Part shown: positions 12,730-24,220 of the stretch, piece after piece | Layout of the letters: each line of letters begins with the position of its first letter | How positions within the stretch are numbered: position 1 is the stretch's first letter | From: Varroa destructor | Lineage: Eukaryota; Arthropoda; Arachnida; Mesostigmata; Varroidae | Direction: 5' to 3' | NCBI RefSeq assembly: GCF_002443255.2 | Contig: NW_019211455.1 | Location: 27,392,033 to 27,456,032, forward strand | DNA: 64,000 nucleotides | Made by a program: the position numbers and the translations under genes | Notes under the pieces: model-generated | What the model was told of the DNA's origin: nothing | The model's database searches: none | What the model saw: only the letters and a program-made list of their open reading frames with translations

Positions 12730-14032
12730 GACCAGACTTTACGAAACTCAGCGTAGTTGTTCTTACAACAAGGTGCCGAAATGAGTTTTATGTAGCCCGA
12801 ACTAACATTCTTATGTTCTCAACATGTGGATCTATATCTATTCTGAGTAAGTAGTAGTTTCACAACAGGATAAAAGCTAAGTAAATATTCAGTGTCGAAA
12901 ATACCCCAGCGCATAGTTATCAAGTGAGAGCATAGGTTTTTTCTCGAACGAAAAAAGCGTATGCTTTTCGCTGATGACTGTAATTCCAGAAGCTTTGTTT
13001 TTGCCCCATATCGTCCATTCCACACTGACCACTTGTTGTTACGAACATGCTCTCTTGCTCGCAGCCAATGGTTGTACATAACAGCCAATGATGATTGTTA
13101 TAGTATCATTAATTCCTGCCGGCCGATATAAACAGCGGATGAACATTTTGATGATTTTATGAAATACGTCTAATAAATGAGTTACGAGCGATGTAATGAA
13201 TTCGTATGGTGGCACTGAGTTGATATACGTGTTGTTAAATCATGGACAATTCCGAACCTAGTGGACCTTATGCATTGATACTTCATGGCAGAGGGATCGA
13301 TAGTCATACTGCACAACCAAAATAAATTTGCTATCGACTAATCCCAATCAAGTAAAAAGCTTTTGCGAAGAGTCCCTAACCATAATTTACGCAGCTAACG
13401 TCAGTCTTGGCTGAACGGAAAAACACTCCAGCACGAATCAATAAAGGAAAGGTCGAATGGGCTCTGCCTGATCTGATTCGCGACTGAATTGGAAGGTTCC
13501 GACTTCGTCACTTCGTGCTGCGGAGCCAGCCGTCTAATAGAATGCAAAACTACAATACCGAACGTACAGTTCGGAAACATAGCTATAGCAGGACGATAAG
13601 GCATTACTACGGTTTAAGCACCGTTTTCCTGTTTGGGACTGCAACCGCTTTTGGGCTGCAGTGCAGATACCCGCGGTAGCTTTTATCAGTGGTCGCTGTC
13701 AATCAAGGTTATCGCTACATTAACGCCTAATATTTTTGTTCTTAGGTACTGGTGTTTCTATATGAGAAGGTCGTTGCTCAATGTTGCTGAGTCTCAACGC
13801 GATTCTCTTTGGCGGTGTTGTTTGGAACGGCGTTGGTTAGTGATTCGCCGGATGATACTATTTTGTATTTCCATGCGCTGCAGAAGCCTACTTTTTTTTG
13901 ACTGCCACCACGAGTAGAAGTAGTTAAATCAATGGCCGATTCCTCCTCTGCCATATGGCAAGAGGTTTAAGAAACACGACTGCCACCTCACCGGCTTCGT
14001 CGTTTGTGATTTTTGCTGCACATCGTTTACTC

Positions 14033-14035
14033 GTA

Positions 14036-14087
<52 letters not shown>
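14033..14087. repeat. (TA)n microsatellite
   Basis: A TA dinucleotide array of about 50 bases in intergenic DNA. Confidence 0.95.
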
Positions 14088-14090
<3 letters not shown>

Positions 14091-14769
14091 TTTAATTTTT
14101 TAATAATGTAATGTTTATAAGCCTATTCAGCAATAGAAAGCTTACTGTTTTTTTACACGTATCTGAAAAGTGCGTATAGATAACAATGGAAGTAAATTAA
14201 ATTTTTAACCTCCGATTCACGAAATGACTACAAAAATAACTTGAGAAAAATTCCTCATTAATTGGTCATTAATGTGCACTCATTCATATTTCATTTGTAG
14301 CTGTTAGAACATTCTGCATTTGGCTTTTAACAAAAAGCTCTGAGCATTTTCGTTAAGGATATATCTTTTTGTAAAAATTCGTAGCCCGATAATCACGAAA
14401 AGTGAGAAATATTTATTTCTTCCAAACATGTGTATCTATCAAAGCTGCACAAGACAGCTACCTTCCTTGAAGTTCGCCAAATTCAGGTAATTTGTTTGTT
14501 TGGATCAAGTATAATTTCTTTAGTTGTCCGCACATCATAACAATTAGAAGTTAGATTTCGCATTCCACGTATCCAATTCGTAGTGCCATAAATATGTGTG
14601 AATGTTATAACTGTGAAAATAGCGGTCTTATACGACCTCCTGACCTTCTGATACCCCCTCCTCCGTCCGAACCGTATGTGTAATAAAAGAAAACATCTCA
14701 AGTTGCACCGCCATATATTTTCTCAGATTATTCATTAGCAAAACATCATAATAACTTACCTCAAATTTA

Positions 14770-14771
<2 letters not shown>

Positions 14772-14808
<37 letters not shown>
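14772..14808. repeat. (TA)n microsatellite
   Basis: An uninterrupted TA array about 330 bases upstream of the DNAJC21 start codon. Confidence 0.95.
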
Positions 14809-14811
<3 letters not shown>

Positions 14812-15137
14812 GTGAACAATATTGGCCCGATCTTTCCAGAGCTGTCGTTTAATCATTTTCAGTGTTTCGCCAAGGTTAGCATCATATCGGCTACCCTCTC
14901 CATTCATGTTACAACCAGAACTGATGCCAGCTATAGCTAGAGTTCGTAGCTGTCTGCTGTTGTGTTTATTGTTTAAACCTAGCCAGCACGCTGTATAGAG
15001 TATGTTTGTCCTGTGTATTCGGAATCCTGTCGACTTTCTAAACCCGTCTGTTATTGTTAAGGGTTAGATTTATGTCTGTGTTGAAACTAATTCTATACAA
15101 ACTTGATTGTTGATATAGACAAAAGGAAGAGCAAAGA

Positions 15138-15234
15138 ATGAAGTGCCATTACGAGGTTCTTAACGTCAAAAAAGATGCGGATGACAATGAGCTGAAAGTA
15201 GCCTATCGAAAACTTGCGCTAAAATGGCATCCAG
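15138..15234 (+). CDS. DNAJC21: DNAJC21 exon 1 (J-domain helices I-II)
   Basis: The ATG has A at -3. It encodes [19 protein letters not shown] and the helix [12 protein letters not shown], ending in CCAG|GTATGT in phase 1 in the middle of the HPD motif. Confidence 0.95.
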
Positions 15235-18200
15235 GTATGTCAAATAGTCCGTTGTAGTTACCTTCTTATATGTTCACTTATTTCAAAGAACCATACTTGC
15301 TCTAGGAATAGTGGTATGATTTGCTAACTTATATATATATATATATATCTTAGTATGAATAAAGGTATTCTTTGTAATACAATTCTGAAAAGCTAAATAT
15401 ATTACTGAGCTAAAATAATGTACTTTATAAAAATAGTTGTTCAGAATTTGCTCGTACACCGTAATTCGCACGCTAAGAATAAATATACAGGAGCCACTAT
15501 TGTTTCATGGCACGTGTTAGTGGACCCGTTTCTGTTGTCTAAATTGAGTTCAAAACCCATAGAGCGAACTTGGGCTTTACATTATATAGCCTAGAATAAG
15601 CCACTAAAAAAGATTATAAATTGGGATCGGTCGAATGAATTCAAGCTGAACACAGTTGGAAAACTTCGTACTATTTGATTTTTCTCTAAGCAGTGGAAAA
15701 AATTGTGTAATTTAATAAACATTTAACCGAATTCGCTCGAGAAACGCTATATTGTAACGGCTATTCTCGTTATGCATTATTTCTTGGTATGCTATTTTTT
15801 ATCGTGTCGTATTTGCAGACAAAAATCCGCACAATATAACCGAAGCTACGGAAACCTTCAAACTAATACAGCAGGCGTACGAGGTTCTATCCAATCCAGA
15901 GGACAGAGCTTTCTATGACAAGCACCGTGATAGCATGCTGAAACGCAGAGATGAGGCGGAAAATGAGCATTTCCTAGACGTGTACCAATATTTTACTGCT
16001 TCATGTTACAACGGCTTCAATGATCACATTGATGTAATAGTATTATTATAATTTTATCTGAAAATAGGACGAATTCTACGGAAAACAGATGTTTTTTTTT
16101 AAATTCAAATCTAGACGTTTCATATTAAGAAATTGTTATGAATTACAGTGTAGACTAAGTGGATTCAAAAGTGGGAGCTTCAGGGTCGATACATGAATGA
16201 AATATAGAGAACAAGGAGCACCTTGGTAACGATATGCGGGCATTGGAAGTTTTATCAAGAGAGAAGCTAAAAGTAAAAGGGTTCATTTAATGATAATTAA
16301 TATCTCTATACTTTCAGATATAGATATTAATTGCTTGCATGGACTCGGAATATTTGTAGTATACAACGTTTTCTAATGACGATGTATTATACAATAACTT
16401 TATTTATATGTAGAATATCTTTAAGGATATTATTCCTGTTGAACATCATACCAAAACAGGTTTACTAGCAGTCAGTAACAAATGAGCATTCATTGTGTAC
16501 TGTCGATTCTACCCAGGGCTTCTACTCAGTGTATAGAAAAGTATTTGAAACAATTGCGGATCAGGAAGCACCATATGTCAACGATGAATTGGAATTTGCA
16601 TGTTTTGGCGACAGCAAGTCGTCGTACAAAGATGTTGTGCGACCATTCTACCAGTTCTGGGAGGCGTTCCGCACAGGGCTAAATTTCGAATGGTTACAAG
16701 AACACGAACACTGCAAAGAATACGGCCGGAAAGGCAACCGTTACATTATGAGGGAGAACCAGAAGATTCGCGACGCTGCCAGGAAGGAACGGAACGAGCA
16801 GATTCGGGTAACATTTGTTTATATTTTCCTTTCCTGCTCTCGCGCTCGAAATTTCTCAGACTCGGACGAAATTTTTTTTGTGTGTGTGAAAAACCACATT
16901 GTTTTTCGTGCGAGCGTAGATTCAAAACTAACTTAGAAGCTATAGGGTACTCCGAGTTTACAAGTATTACTTCCATATACACATAATGCGGTACATATTG
17001 AATGCTGTGCAAATAATTAAAATTCGTTGATCTGCAATTATGATGGGATAATACTTACCAGGCTGTGCAGTAAATAATGGTCTGCTGTGTGCTCCCTTCC
17101 ACAGGGTCTAGTGGCTTTTGTAAAAAAGCGGGATCGTCGGGTTAAGCTTTACCTTGCGAAATTAGAAAAAGAACAAGATGAACGTAATAAAGCACAACAA
17201 CAGAAACGAAAACAGGAGAAAATGGAAAAACTTAGAAAAATGGAAAAGTACAAGGTCAGTAATGGTGGTACAGACCCCCAGTTTTATTAACTAGTACTAA
17301 TTTGGTGCCATACTAATTTGTCACTGCAATTTCTGTTTATGTGGAATCTGTGTCTATGGCAACTTAGGCATTGTCATGTTGTCTGCATTAACAACAATCT
17401 TGTTAGTGATAAATATCAAGCGCTGAACGCGCCACGACAAGAATTTAATCATAAGACCTGTAGTAAAGATTATGTGAATTTTTCAGAATATTTGATGTTG
17501 TCAAATGAAGTCCACTAAATGAGTAATATTGAACGTCATTTTCCAGGAAGCAGAATGGATATGGCCTGAGCAGATCGAAAAGCAGTTAGCTGAACTTGAA
17601 TTAGAGCACGAACAAAGTGTCGAGGAGCAAGATCCACTTTTCTGTATCCCCTGCGATAAGGCCTTTATGTCAATAAAATCGTAAGTTCATTTGGAAACAG
17701 ACTACCAGATATTGATAACAATTACTACATTAATAACAAAAAAGTGCATGTTACGCTTTGTTCCGTACAGCTCGTTTATATATTGCGTTGTCAGGTAAGA
17801 AACTTCAAAAACCGAATTGCAGCTCTGCGTATTTTTTGGTAAATAAAAGCCTTCTGCTTTAAATTGGAGCATATACACATATTATCAATAAACTGTCGTC
17901 ATTCTAACAGCAGCTTAGTGTTCAGTTAGTATAATGCGAACATGAGGCTCAATGGTTTGGATGAAGATGGCTTTTTATATTCTTGTGGTCTCAAATACTT
18001 TTTTCCTCTAAAAAGCTGCGATAATGTGGCTAGACCTGGTTAGTATTCGGGCTGATTTTGAGCTTCTAATTTCTTTATTCTTTCCGTCATGATTCTCGTA
18101 AGGCATACCTTTTCCATTCCCCAGGTATTCTATTTGTTACCTTTCTTTTTAATTTGCCGCTTCATATGATACTCATATAAGTTTGCAAATACACCTATCA

Positions 18201-21200
18201 AACAAGTTAAAGTTTCACTGGCTTTCATTGAGACTTTCAACCGCTGAAGCTCTTGTTACCGTATAAGTAGATTCGATTAAATCTTTGATTCACTAAATCT
18301 AATGTTTAAATATTTATGATTAGTAGCATATAATTTTTATCTTATAGAAAAAAGACTTAACCTTTAAGTTTTCTTGTTTGGCATGTTGTGTATTAATTTG
18401 TTTTTGTTTATAGCTCTATTCCATTTATGCACTTTTTTAAATAGATTTTAATCTTACTCAAGACAAACGCTTGGTATAAGACGATGTTTTTTCCCAACAC
18501 TTTATACAAAAAAAAAGCAAAAGAGTGAAAAAAGAAGATGCCAATTTTTCGTTAAGGGAGAACTAACCGTAAAGTATAAAATAAGTTTTGTTAAAATATA
18601 TTTAATTCGTTCGTCGGTTGATTGCATATTGGCCAACAGGTAAGAAAAAAGGATTGAAGCCAATCGGTGCGTTTCACGCTGTTGATTGAGTACCCTGTTG
18701 TATTAGTTCTTTCACATGCAAAGCTGACGCTTATGGTGATTCCTTTCAAGGTATGAAAATCATGTGCGCTCGAAAAGGCATAAGAAAAACGAGGCATTGT
18801 TAAAGGACCTGATCGAAGAAGAAGAAAAAGCTTTCAACAGGTGTGACAATGCCTGCTCAAATGGCGAAGTTGAAATTAACGATGATAGTGCAGAGCAGAA
18901 CCATTATTCAGACGAACCCGAAGATCGTGATGACACTAAAAACGATGCCGAGGTTAGTGGACTTTCCAAACTAGATCTTAGCGAGAGAAGGGAATTACGC
19001 TTTAGGGGGCTCTGGTTCGGATTCGGAAATGCGCGCATAAACATGTGGGTCCAGTGCACTTTTCTGATTTAGCATCAAACTGAAAATTTTCGGTAAAAAT
19101 ATCTTTTGGCTAAAAATCTATTTGATATGGCTCGGTGGGCCGTACCATTTATCAGGTTTATTTAGGTAAGGATGAGGCCAACATTTGATTCATACTATCG
19201 TCAAAAATACCCGAGGCCACGGAAAAGAAGAAGGTGAATATAGCAGTATATTCGTTAAACATTTTTTCAATATTCTGGCTGAAACGGACTTCTCACAACT
19301 TATTCATTCTTGACAAAATGTCGATGGAAGGCATCTATGTCGTTGACTCACATAATTCCAGAGGGCGAAATTATTGTTAATAATTTCGTGCGAAAAGGTC
19401 AGTCATTTTCACAAAGGGAAAAACCTTATCGTTTTAGAAAAAACTGTGATGATTGCCAGAGAAGGCGATGCTTTATGGTAACTTATGACAAGATAGGCAG
19501 ACTAAAAACTGAAAAAAAGGTGAAGACTGGTTTTGAATGGCCCATATACAGGTGCATACAGAGTCGCATTCTGTTCGAGAAGTGAGGCAGTAACAACAAA
19601 CAACAACGATAACAACAACAACAACAACAAGGAACGGCACCGTTCTCTAAAACCAACCTTCGCACTGAAGCCTTTATAATTATTGCGTATATGCTTAATT
19701 CTGGCATAAATAATTATACATGTAATCTATAATCTTGACTATCTGCAGTATAGCGCATATATGGATAATATTGGCCTAATCCTACAGTGGGTTATAACAA
19801 TAAAGTCGCCAAAGTGTCTCAAAGGTAGCCACATATAATACGGTGTTGCGGTACCACATTCGTGCAACGCGTGCGTGAATAATACGCCTTAACCTTGAAG
19901 CAGTCATAATTCTCCAGCACCTTACCCCATATAGCCATCCCACGTAAAATAATTTAATGCAGTGACTTTTTTAAAATGTAACTTGTTTTATTCAGTTTAC
20001 TATTAAAAATATTGCCTTAAAACAGATAACACTGTTGCAGGAAAACGCGATACTTGTCTTGCTTTTCTATATTTCCACAAGAGTTTAATGACATGCGAAA
20101 AAAATACTGAGTTGTCCTGTATAACTCCACCTTTTGAAATTATCCAGTAAATGCTAATTGTACTAAATCTCTGATCTATTTAGAGCTAAAAAAAATGTGA
20201 AACTTTCATACAAATAAAACTTTGAATTGACGTGCTTTTGCTAAAAAATTGAGCGACCCATACATTTCCCATACATTACAAGAGTAAATTGAAATATAAA
20301 CAATGGACAGAAGTGTAGTTGTTATGTCCGACGGTTGTTATATAAATATATACTATATACAATATACATATATATATATCCAAATTGTTAAGAAGATTCG
20401 ATTTAATCTTAACTTCATATAAATGGAGTGTCTCAAAAGAATGTATACATTAATTCGATCGGACTGTTATCTTGACAGTACAATGGCTCGTGCCAATTAA
20501 ATTAGTTTAATGTAAGAACATGTTTTATTACGCGATTCGGACGACTTTTGTAAAAATGACTAGTTTTATTTCTAACATGTCGAAGCACTTGCACACTATA
20601 ATGGTGACGTAAGAGCCCATTTTGATGATGGTCTTTTAAGCAGATGGGTTGCACGAAGAGGCGCCATGGAACAGCATGCTTGTTTCTTAGCTCTAGCATC
20701 AATGAACATGTTGCTCAACGGCAGAATTAACGATGCTAAAAAAGTATAAACCCACAATTGAGATTGTAAATCAATAGACTAAAATTATCAGTACTGTGTT
20801 GTCGAGTAGTACGGTAAAAGAAAAAGTTCTGTATGTAGTTTTTTTTTATGTAGATTCTTTTGCAATTTAGAATATTCATTATATGTAAAAAGAATAAAGC
20901 TATAATTATTTAAATTATATATTTATTTTTTGGGACATCGTGTATATGTATTTTATTTTTTTAAGTACAAGATAATTTTATGGTCAGGTAGACTAAATTA
21001 TATATACATGCATGATTTGTGTAAAGTAAGGGGATCTATAATTTTCGATGTTTAAGATGGTATTCCGTTGATATTCGCAGGACAAGGGTCAGCCTGAGGC
21101 TCTAACAGAAACTTTTGAAGCAGACGGTACTTACGAGCCGGATGCTGGCGAGGGCGACAGTACGGCACCATTAGAGGAGAATCGGCGGAAAAATCGTAAG

Positions 21201-21251
21201 AATAGAAAGAAAAAGAAAAACGCGAAGATGTATACCACGGTTCAACAATAG
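15138..21251 (+). CDS. DNAJC21: DNAJC21-like J-domain co-chaperone (7 exons)
   Basis: Join 15138-15234, 15819-16033, 16517-16807, 17105-17254, 17547-17680, 18751-18952 and 21081-21251; 1260 nt, 419 residues. In the family (yeast Jjj1, human DNAJC21) the J domain stimulates Hsp70 for recycling of factors from cytosolic pre-60S ribosomes. The J domain occupies about residues 1-70 with HPD at 31-33; its codon for Asp33 is split by intron 1. The family signature [16 protein letters not shown] follows, then a [11 protein letters not shown] region, a strongly charged Lys/Glu/Gln coiled coil at about 200-275, and a U1-type C2H2 finger (C284, C287, H300, H306). An acidic stretch and a Lys/Arg-rich tail end the protein. 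All introns are GT-AG with matching phases. The protein is about 110 residues shorter than the human one and lacks the usual second, C-terminal finger, whose apparent remains lie downstream. Confidence 0.93.
15330..15348. repeat. (TA)n microsatellite in DNAJC21 intron 1
   Basis: A short TA array inside the 584-base intron 1; the rest of the intron shows nothing notable. Confidence 0.9.
15819..16033 (+). CDS. DNAJC21: DNAJC21 exon 2 (rest of J domain)
   Basis: Starts after TTTGCAG and completes Asp33 of HPD. It encodes J-domain helices III-IV ([20 protein letters not shown]) and the [14 protein letters not shown] signature, ending in phase 0 at a GTAATA donor. Confidence 0.95.
16517..16807 (+). 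CDS. DNAJC21: DNAJC21 exon 3 (conserved middle domain)
   Basis: Starts after CTACCCAG with [11 protein letters not shown] and continues through [20 protein letters not shown] and [17 protein letters not shown], all characteristic of the Jjj1/DNAJC21 family. Both ends are in phase 0. The frame is also open for a short way upstream of the acceptor, but the phase-0 join to exon 2 favours 16517. Confidence 0.93.
17105..17254 (+). CDS. DNAJC21: DNAJC21 exon 4 (coiled coil)
   Basis: Starts after CTTCCACAG with [14 protein letters not shown] and is then almost entirely Lys, Glu, Gln and Arg, a long charged helix. It is 50 codons long and phase 0 at both ends, with a GTCAGT donor. Confidence 0.95.
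17547..17680 (+). CDS. DNAJC21: DNAJC21 exon 5 (first half of zinc finger)
   Basis: Starts after TTTTCCAG. It encodes an acidic helix and then the cysteine knuckle CIPCDKAF (C284, C287), ending in phase 2 at GTAAGT within the finger. Confidence 0.95.
17681..18750 (+). other. DNAJC21 intron 5
   Basis: A 1.07 kb AT-rich intron between the two halves of the zinc finger. I see no feature in it. Confidence 0.8.
18751..18952 (+). CDS. DNAJC21: DNAJC21 exon 6 (second half of zinc finger, acidic region)
   Basis: Starts after CCTTTCAAG and encodes [20 protein letters not shown], supplying H300 and H306 of the U1-type finger (C-x2-C-x12-H-x5-H). An acidic Asp/Glu-rich stretch follows. GAG|GTTAGT is the preferred donor because it keeps phase 0 with the next exon; the frame stays open past it to 19072. 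Confidence 0.9.
18953..21080 (+). other. DNAJC21 intron 6
   Basis: A 2.1 kb AT-rich intron with a CAA-rich simple repeat at about 19592-19630 and an imperfect (TA)n tract at about 20339-20378. A 91-codon frame at 19310-19585 lacks paired splice signals and looks like chance. Confidence 0.7.
19592..19630. repeat. (AAC)n-rich simple repeat
   Basis: An imperfect run of AAC units within DNAJC21 intron 6. Confidence 0.9.
21081..21251 (+). CDS. DNAJC21: DNAJC21 exon 7 (basic C-terminus)
   Basis: Starts after ATTCGCAG in phase 0. It is acidic at first, then a Lys/Arg/Asn run, and ends MYTTVQQ at TAG 21249-21251. A strong alternative donor (C|GTAAGA, phase 1) lies inside the exon at 21195/21196. 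An AATAAA at 21586-21591 could end the transcript, upstream of the fossil finger exons. Confidence 0.85.
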   Translation, partial: DKGQPEALTETFEADGTYEPDAGEGDSTAPLEENRRKNRKNRKKKKNAKMYTTVQQ

Positions 21252-21585
21252 TGTAACTGAAGGTACTTTATAATATATTAATCTCAATTTTAGTATTGAA
21301 ATATTTTTAACATTATTAACATATTGATTGCACTGTGTTGTGCATACGAGAAAGAGCCTCTATAAAATATTACATTAATTACCACAGGGCTGTAATATTA
21401 CAAACCCAAGGCCGTTTAAAGCCTTCCGGAAATCTCGCAGATTTGTACGTTTTGCTAATTTGATTTTCTCAAGTAATTATTACACTGTACGTATATATAT
21501 ATTATCATGTGATGGCTATTTTTGCAACTCTTCATTTGAATGACAAGAACACATTCCACGAGACGTAGATAAAAAAAAAATTATA

Positions 21586-21591
21586 AATAAA
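21586..21591 (+). other. Candidate poly(A) signal of DNAJC21
   Basis: AATAAA 335 bases after the TAG stop and about 75 bases before the first fossil exon. If used, it would exclude the downstream remnants from the mRNA. Confidence 0.5.
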
Positions 21592-21664
21592 AAGCATGAT
21601 AATCTTGTCTCTAAAATGCGCAATAGTCGTTTTATTTCTGTTTTATCCCCACCCGTTTCAACAG

Positions 21665-22636
21665 ACACTTGTGAGGCATCCAAAGTTATTAGCGACTGGT
21701 TGGATTGAGCGTCGAAGAAGGAAGGTTTGAACCAAAGTGTGCCAGGAAGTTCGAGCATAGGACAGGATTTTGTTCAGAAGCCGGAACTCCCGGTAGATTT
21801 CAAGGCCAAGAAGAATAAGTATGGTGTCTGTTTATACCTATTATATTGTGCCTGCTTTTTTTATTAGTGTTTACTTGGGCAATAGGCCCTTATGAGATAA
21901 CTAACTGGGAGCTTAGTAATTACCTGCAAAAGCAATTTAATATAATCAAGCCTTATCTTGCTTTACTTGATGATTGATTCCTGCTCAACATTGAAAATAA
22001 ATATATCAAGGAGGTAAATGACTGTTGGAAACCTTTGAGCTTTTTAGATGTAATGATATATTGTTAATATACTGCTCTATTTCTCAAGGAAGATTGTTTA
22101 GTATTCTTAACGGCAGTATCAGACGTCGTGCGAATACAGGTAATTCCAGTTTACCGGTCGTTAACATAAACGAAAAAGTACCTTTTTGCTAAATTATCGA
22201 TAGTGTCCGTTTCCTGAAACCGCTAAAACGGCTCACAACTTCCATGTGCCGACAAGATTGCTTACTGTTGTGACATACATAATTACAGAATTTTTCACTT
22301 ATTAGGTGCGCAGTTAAAGCTTTAGTTCCGCTGAGGTTTGTTTTTTATATCGATAAAATACGCTGCTTTTTTGCTTTGAGCGCAAATACGTCTAGTAGTT
22401 ACTTTTTCCACATATATAATACCCGCGAACCAATGTTTCACATTTACGTCCAGGTCCTGCAAAAATGCATGAAATACTTATGGAGACGACAAGGACAGGA
22501 AAGTCCAGCTGCAACCGATGAAAAGCGCATTATGTAATATATGCTGGACAAAATGTTCGAAAATCTAAAAAGAACTGGTTACGCACAGTCTTTCGAAAAC
22601 AGAGAAGTAAACCTCCACGATAAGAGACCTAACTAG
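21665..22636 (+). pseudogene. DNAJC21: Fossil 3' exons of DNAJC21 with a broken second zinc finger
   Basis: Two exon-like pieces. The first, 21665-21818, follows a pyrimidine tract and CAACAG; it reads TCEASKVISDWLD, a TGA at 21706-21708, then about 35 open codons with Lys-rich character to a weak GTATGG donor. The second, 22454-22636, follows GTCCAG in the phase that joins the first. It has a TGA at 22470-22472 and then a C-x2-C pair (CNIC, 22533-22544). In a shifted frame it continues KMFENLKRTGYAQS, which resembles the helix of the DNAJC21 C-terminal finger. Asn (22562-22564) and Tyr (22580-22582) sit exactly where His-x5-His is expected, and about 17-20 bases seem deleted between the Cys pair and the helix. 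The match to the family finger is from memory of its pattern, not an alignment. Confidence 0.5.
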
Positions 22637-24220
22637 CTAAACGCAATATAAAAGAAAAACTTATACTTTTTGAATGATAGTCTGCTTGACTGATTGAGTA
22701 TTAGAAACTGCAACGGGCCTGGGCCGCTAACTGTCACCTTTAATTAGAATTTTTTTGTTTTTTTTGGAAGCTACCTGAGTCGCTAGAGACTCCTTCCAGC
22801 ATAAATCAATAGCAAGTATGTATTCCTCACGTTATTTTGTTGGACTAATGTAGGAATGAGTATTAATTAATCATTGGCAAGGCGATATGATAATTTCGTG
22901 TAGGTATAAAGGAATGGAGAATACCTATTTGGCATTGAACATTAGGTACTTGCAAAATTGTTGGTGTTATAGCATACGTGACCAACCAGATGGCCGAGCG
23001 GCACTGTAAATAAACTAATATTATAACTAATAGAAAATGTGTTTCATTAAGCTAAACAAGGAGAACATGCATTAATGTCGATGTTATTTTATAGGGTGTT
23101 CGTAACTCAGGCGACTCTTCGTGGCATAGTGACGAAGTCAGGTCTGTAACGGGTTTTATAATTCAACAGTTTTCGTCTTAAAAAAAAATTGTGTATACTG
23201 TGATTATAGACAAAACAGTAACAAAGAATAAGTAATCTCTCCAGCGGAGTGATCATAGCGTACTATTATATTGTAAACGGTATGTTTTTCCAAGCTGAAC
23301 AAAATCGAAAGGATATTGTATTTAAGATCTTAATGGTTGGTGAATCGCGTTTCAAAACAATAGACAAAACCCTATAGTATTAATATCTGCACCACCACCG
23401 GGTTTTGAGCGAGAACAACTAAAACAGAAACAAATATAAGATGTCGTTCGTGGTTAAAAGGCTATCAGTACAGATCCAGTGTAGGAAAAGGCGAAAAAAT
23501 GAGTGAAGCTGCCTGATTTTTCAATTATATAAAAACAAGACTATCAATTGTCACTGTTCCACCATTGCCGATCGTATACAGTACAATACGTTTCATATTT
23601 AGTATGTTGTAACGTGGCCTGGAATCTGTATCTACCATTGCGGATAAAGAATCTTTCGAACAAAAAAAATTTTTGAAAAATAGATAGTTACAGAAGCACA
23701 CATGTAAAGATCTTATCACAGCCTACCGGCATAAATCAGTCTTGTTGGTAGCCTCTTGTTACCTTTGTGTAGGGCTAGCCTTTTCCAAAGATGCCAAACT
23801 TCTTTTTAAGTAAGATGCGTAATGCGCATTATATTAAAAAATATATGTGTTGATAACCAGCAAATTCGCACTCGAAAGTTGTATGTCAAATTTAAGCGTC
23901 AACTAAGTAAACCTTACATATTCCGTAAAGCATTTGCTAGGGGACATGTCATAACTTGGAACGCATAGCAGTATCCACTAAATCGATTTTATTTAACAGG
24001 AAAGCGTGTACCTCTTTCGAGCCATCGACCTTTAATTTCTTTTTTGAATAAATCATATCTTACCATTGTCTTAATTATAGTATATCGTGTCATATTAACT
24101 GGTCAAGTTGCTAATAAACTGATATACCTGCACCTACTATATATTTCGTCAAGAGGCAGGCGGTCTGTGTTTTGATATGGGAACTCAAAATTTTTGCTCC
24201 CTGAATTTCGCCTTCGCTAA
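22637..24220. other. Intergenic AT-rich DNA
   Basis: No exon, RNA gene or element recognised. A GATGGCCGAGCGG string at about 22990 resembles a tRNA A box but has no partner B box. Confidence 0.5.

Larger units (their letters stand above)
12730..15137. other. Intergenic DNA between the ETS gene and DNAJC21
   Basis: AT-rich sequence with two long (TA)n arrays, at 14033-14087 and 14772-14808. Open frames here are chance-sized and lack paired splice signals. The last few hundred bases must contain the DNAJC21 promoter, but I could not pick out a TATA box or initiator. Confidence 0.5.

Noticed and set aside
19310..19585. 91-codon frame within DNAJC21 intron 6, considered as an extra exon
   Set aside because: Skipping it keeps exon 6 and exon 7 in phase, and it lacks a good donor/acceptor pair.
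22985..23010. String resembling the A box of a Leu/Ser tRNA (GATGGCCGAGCGG)
   Set aside because: No B box or acceptor-stem pairing follows within tRNA distance; the downstream sequence is AT-rich.
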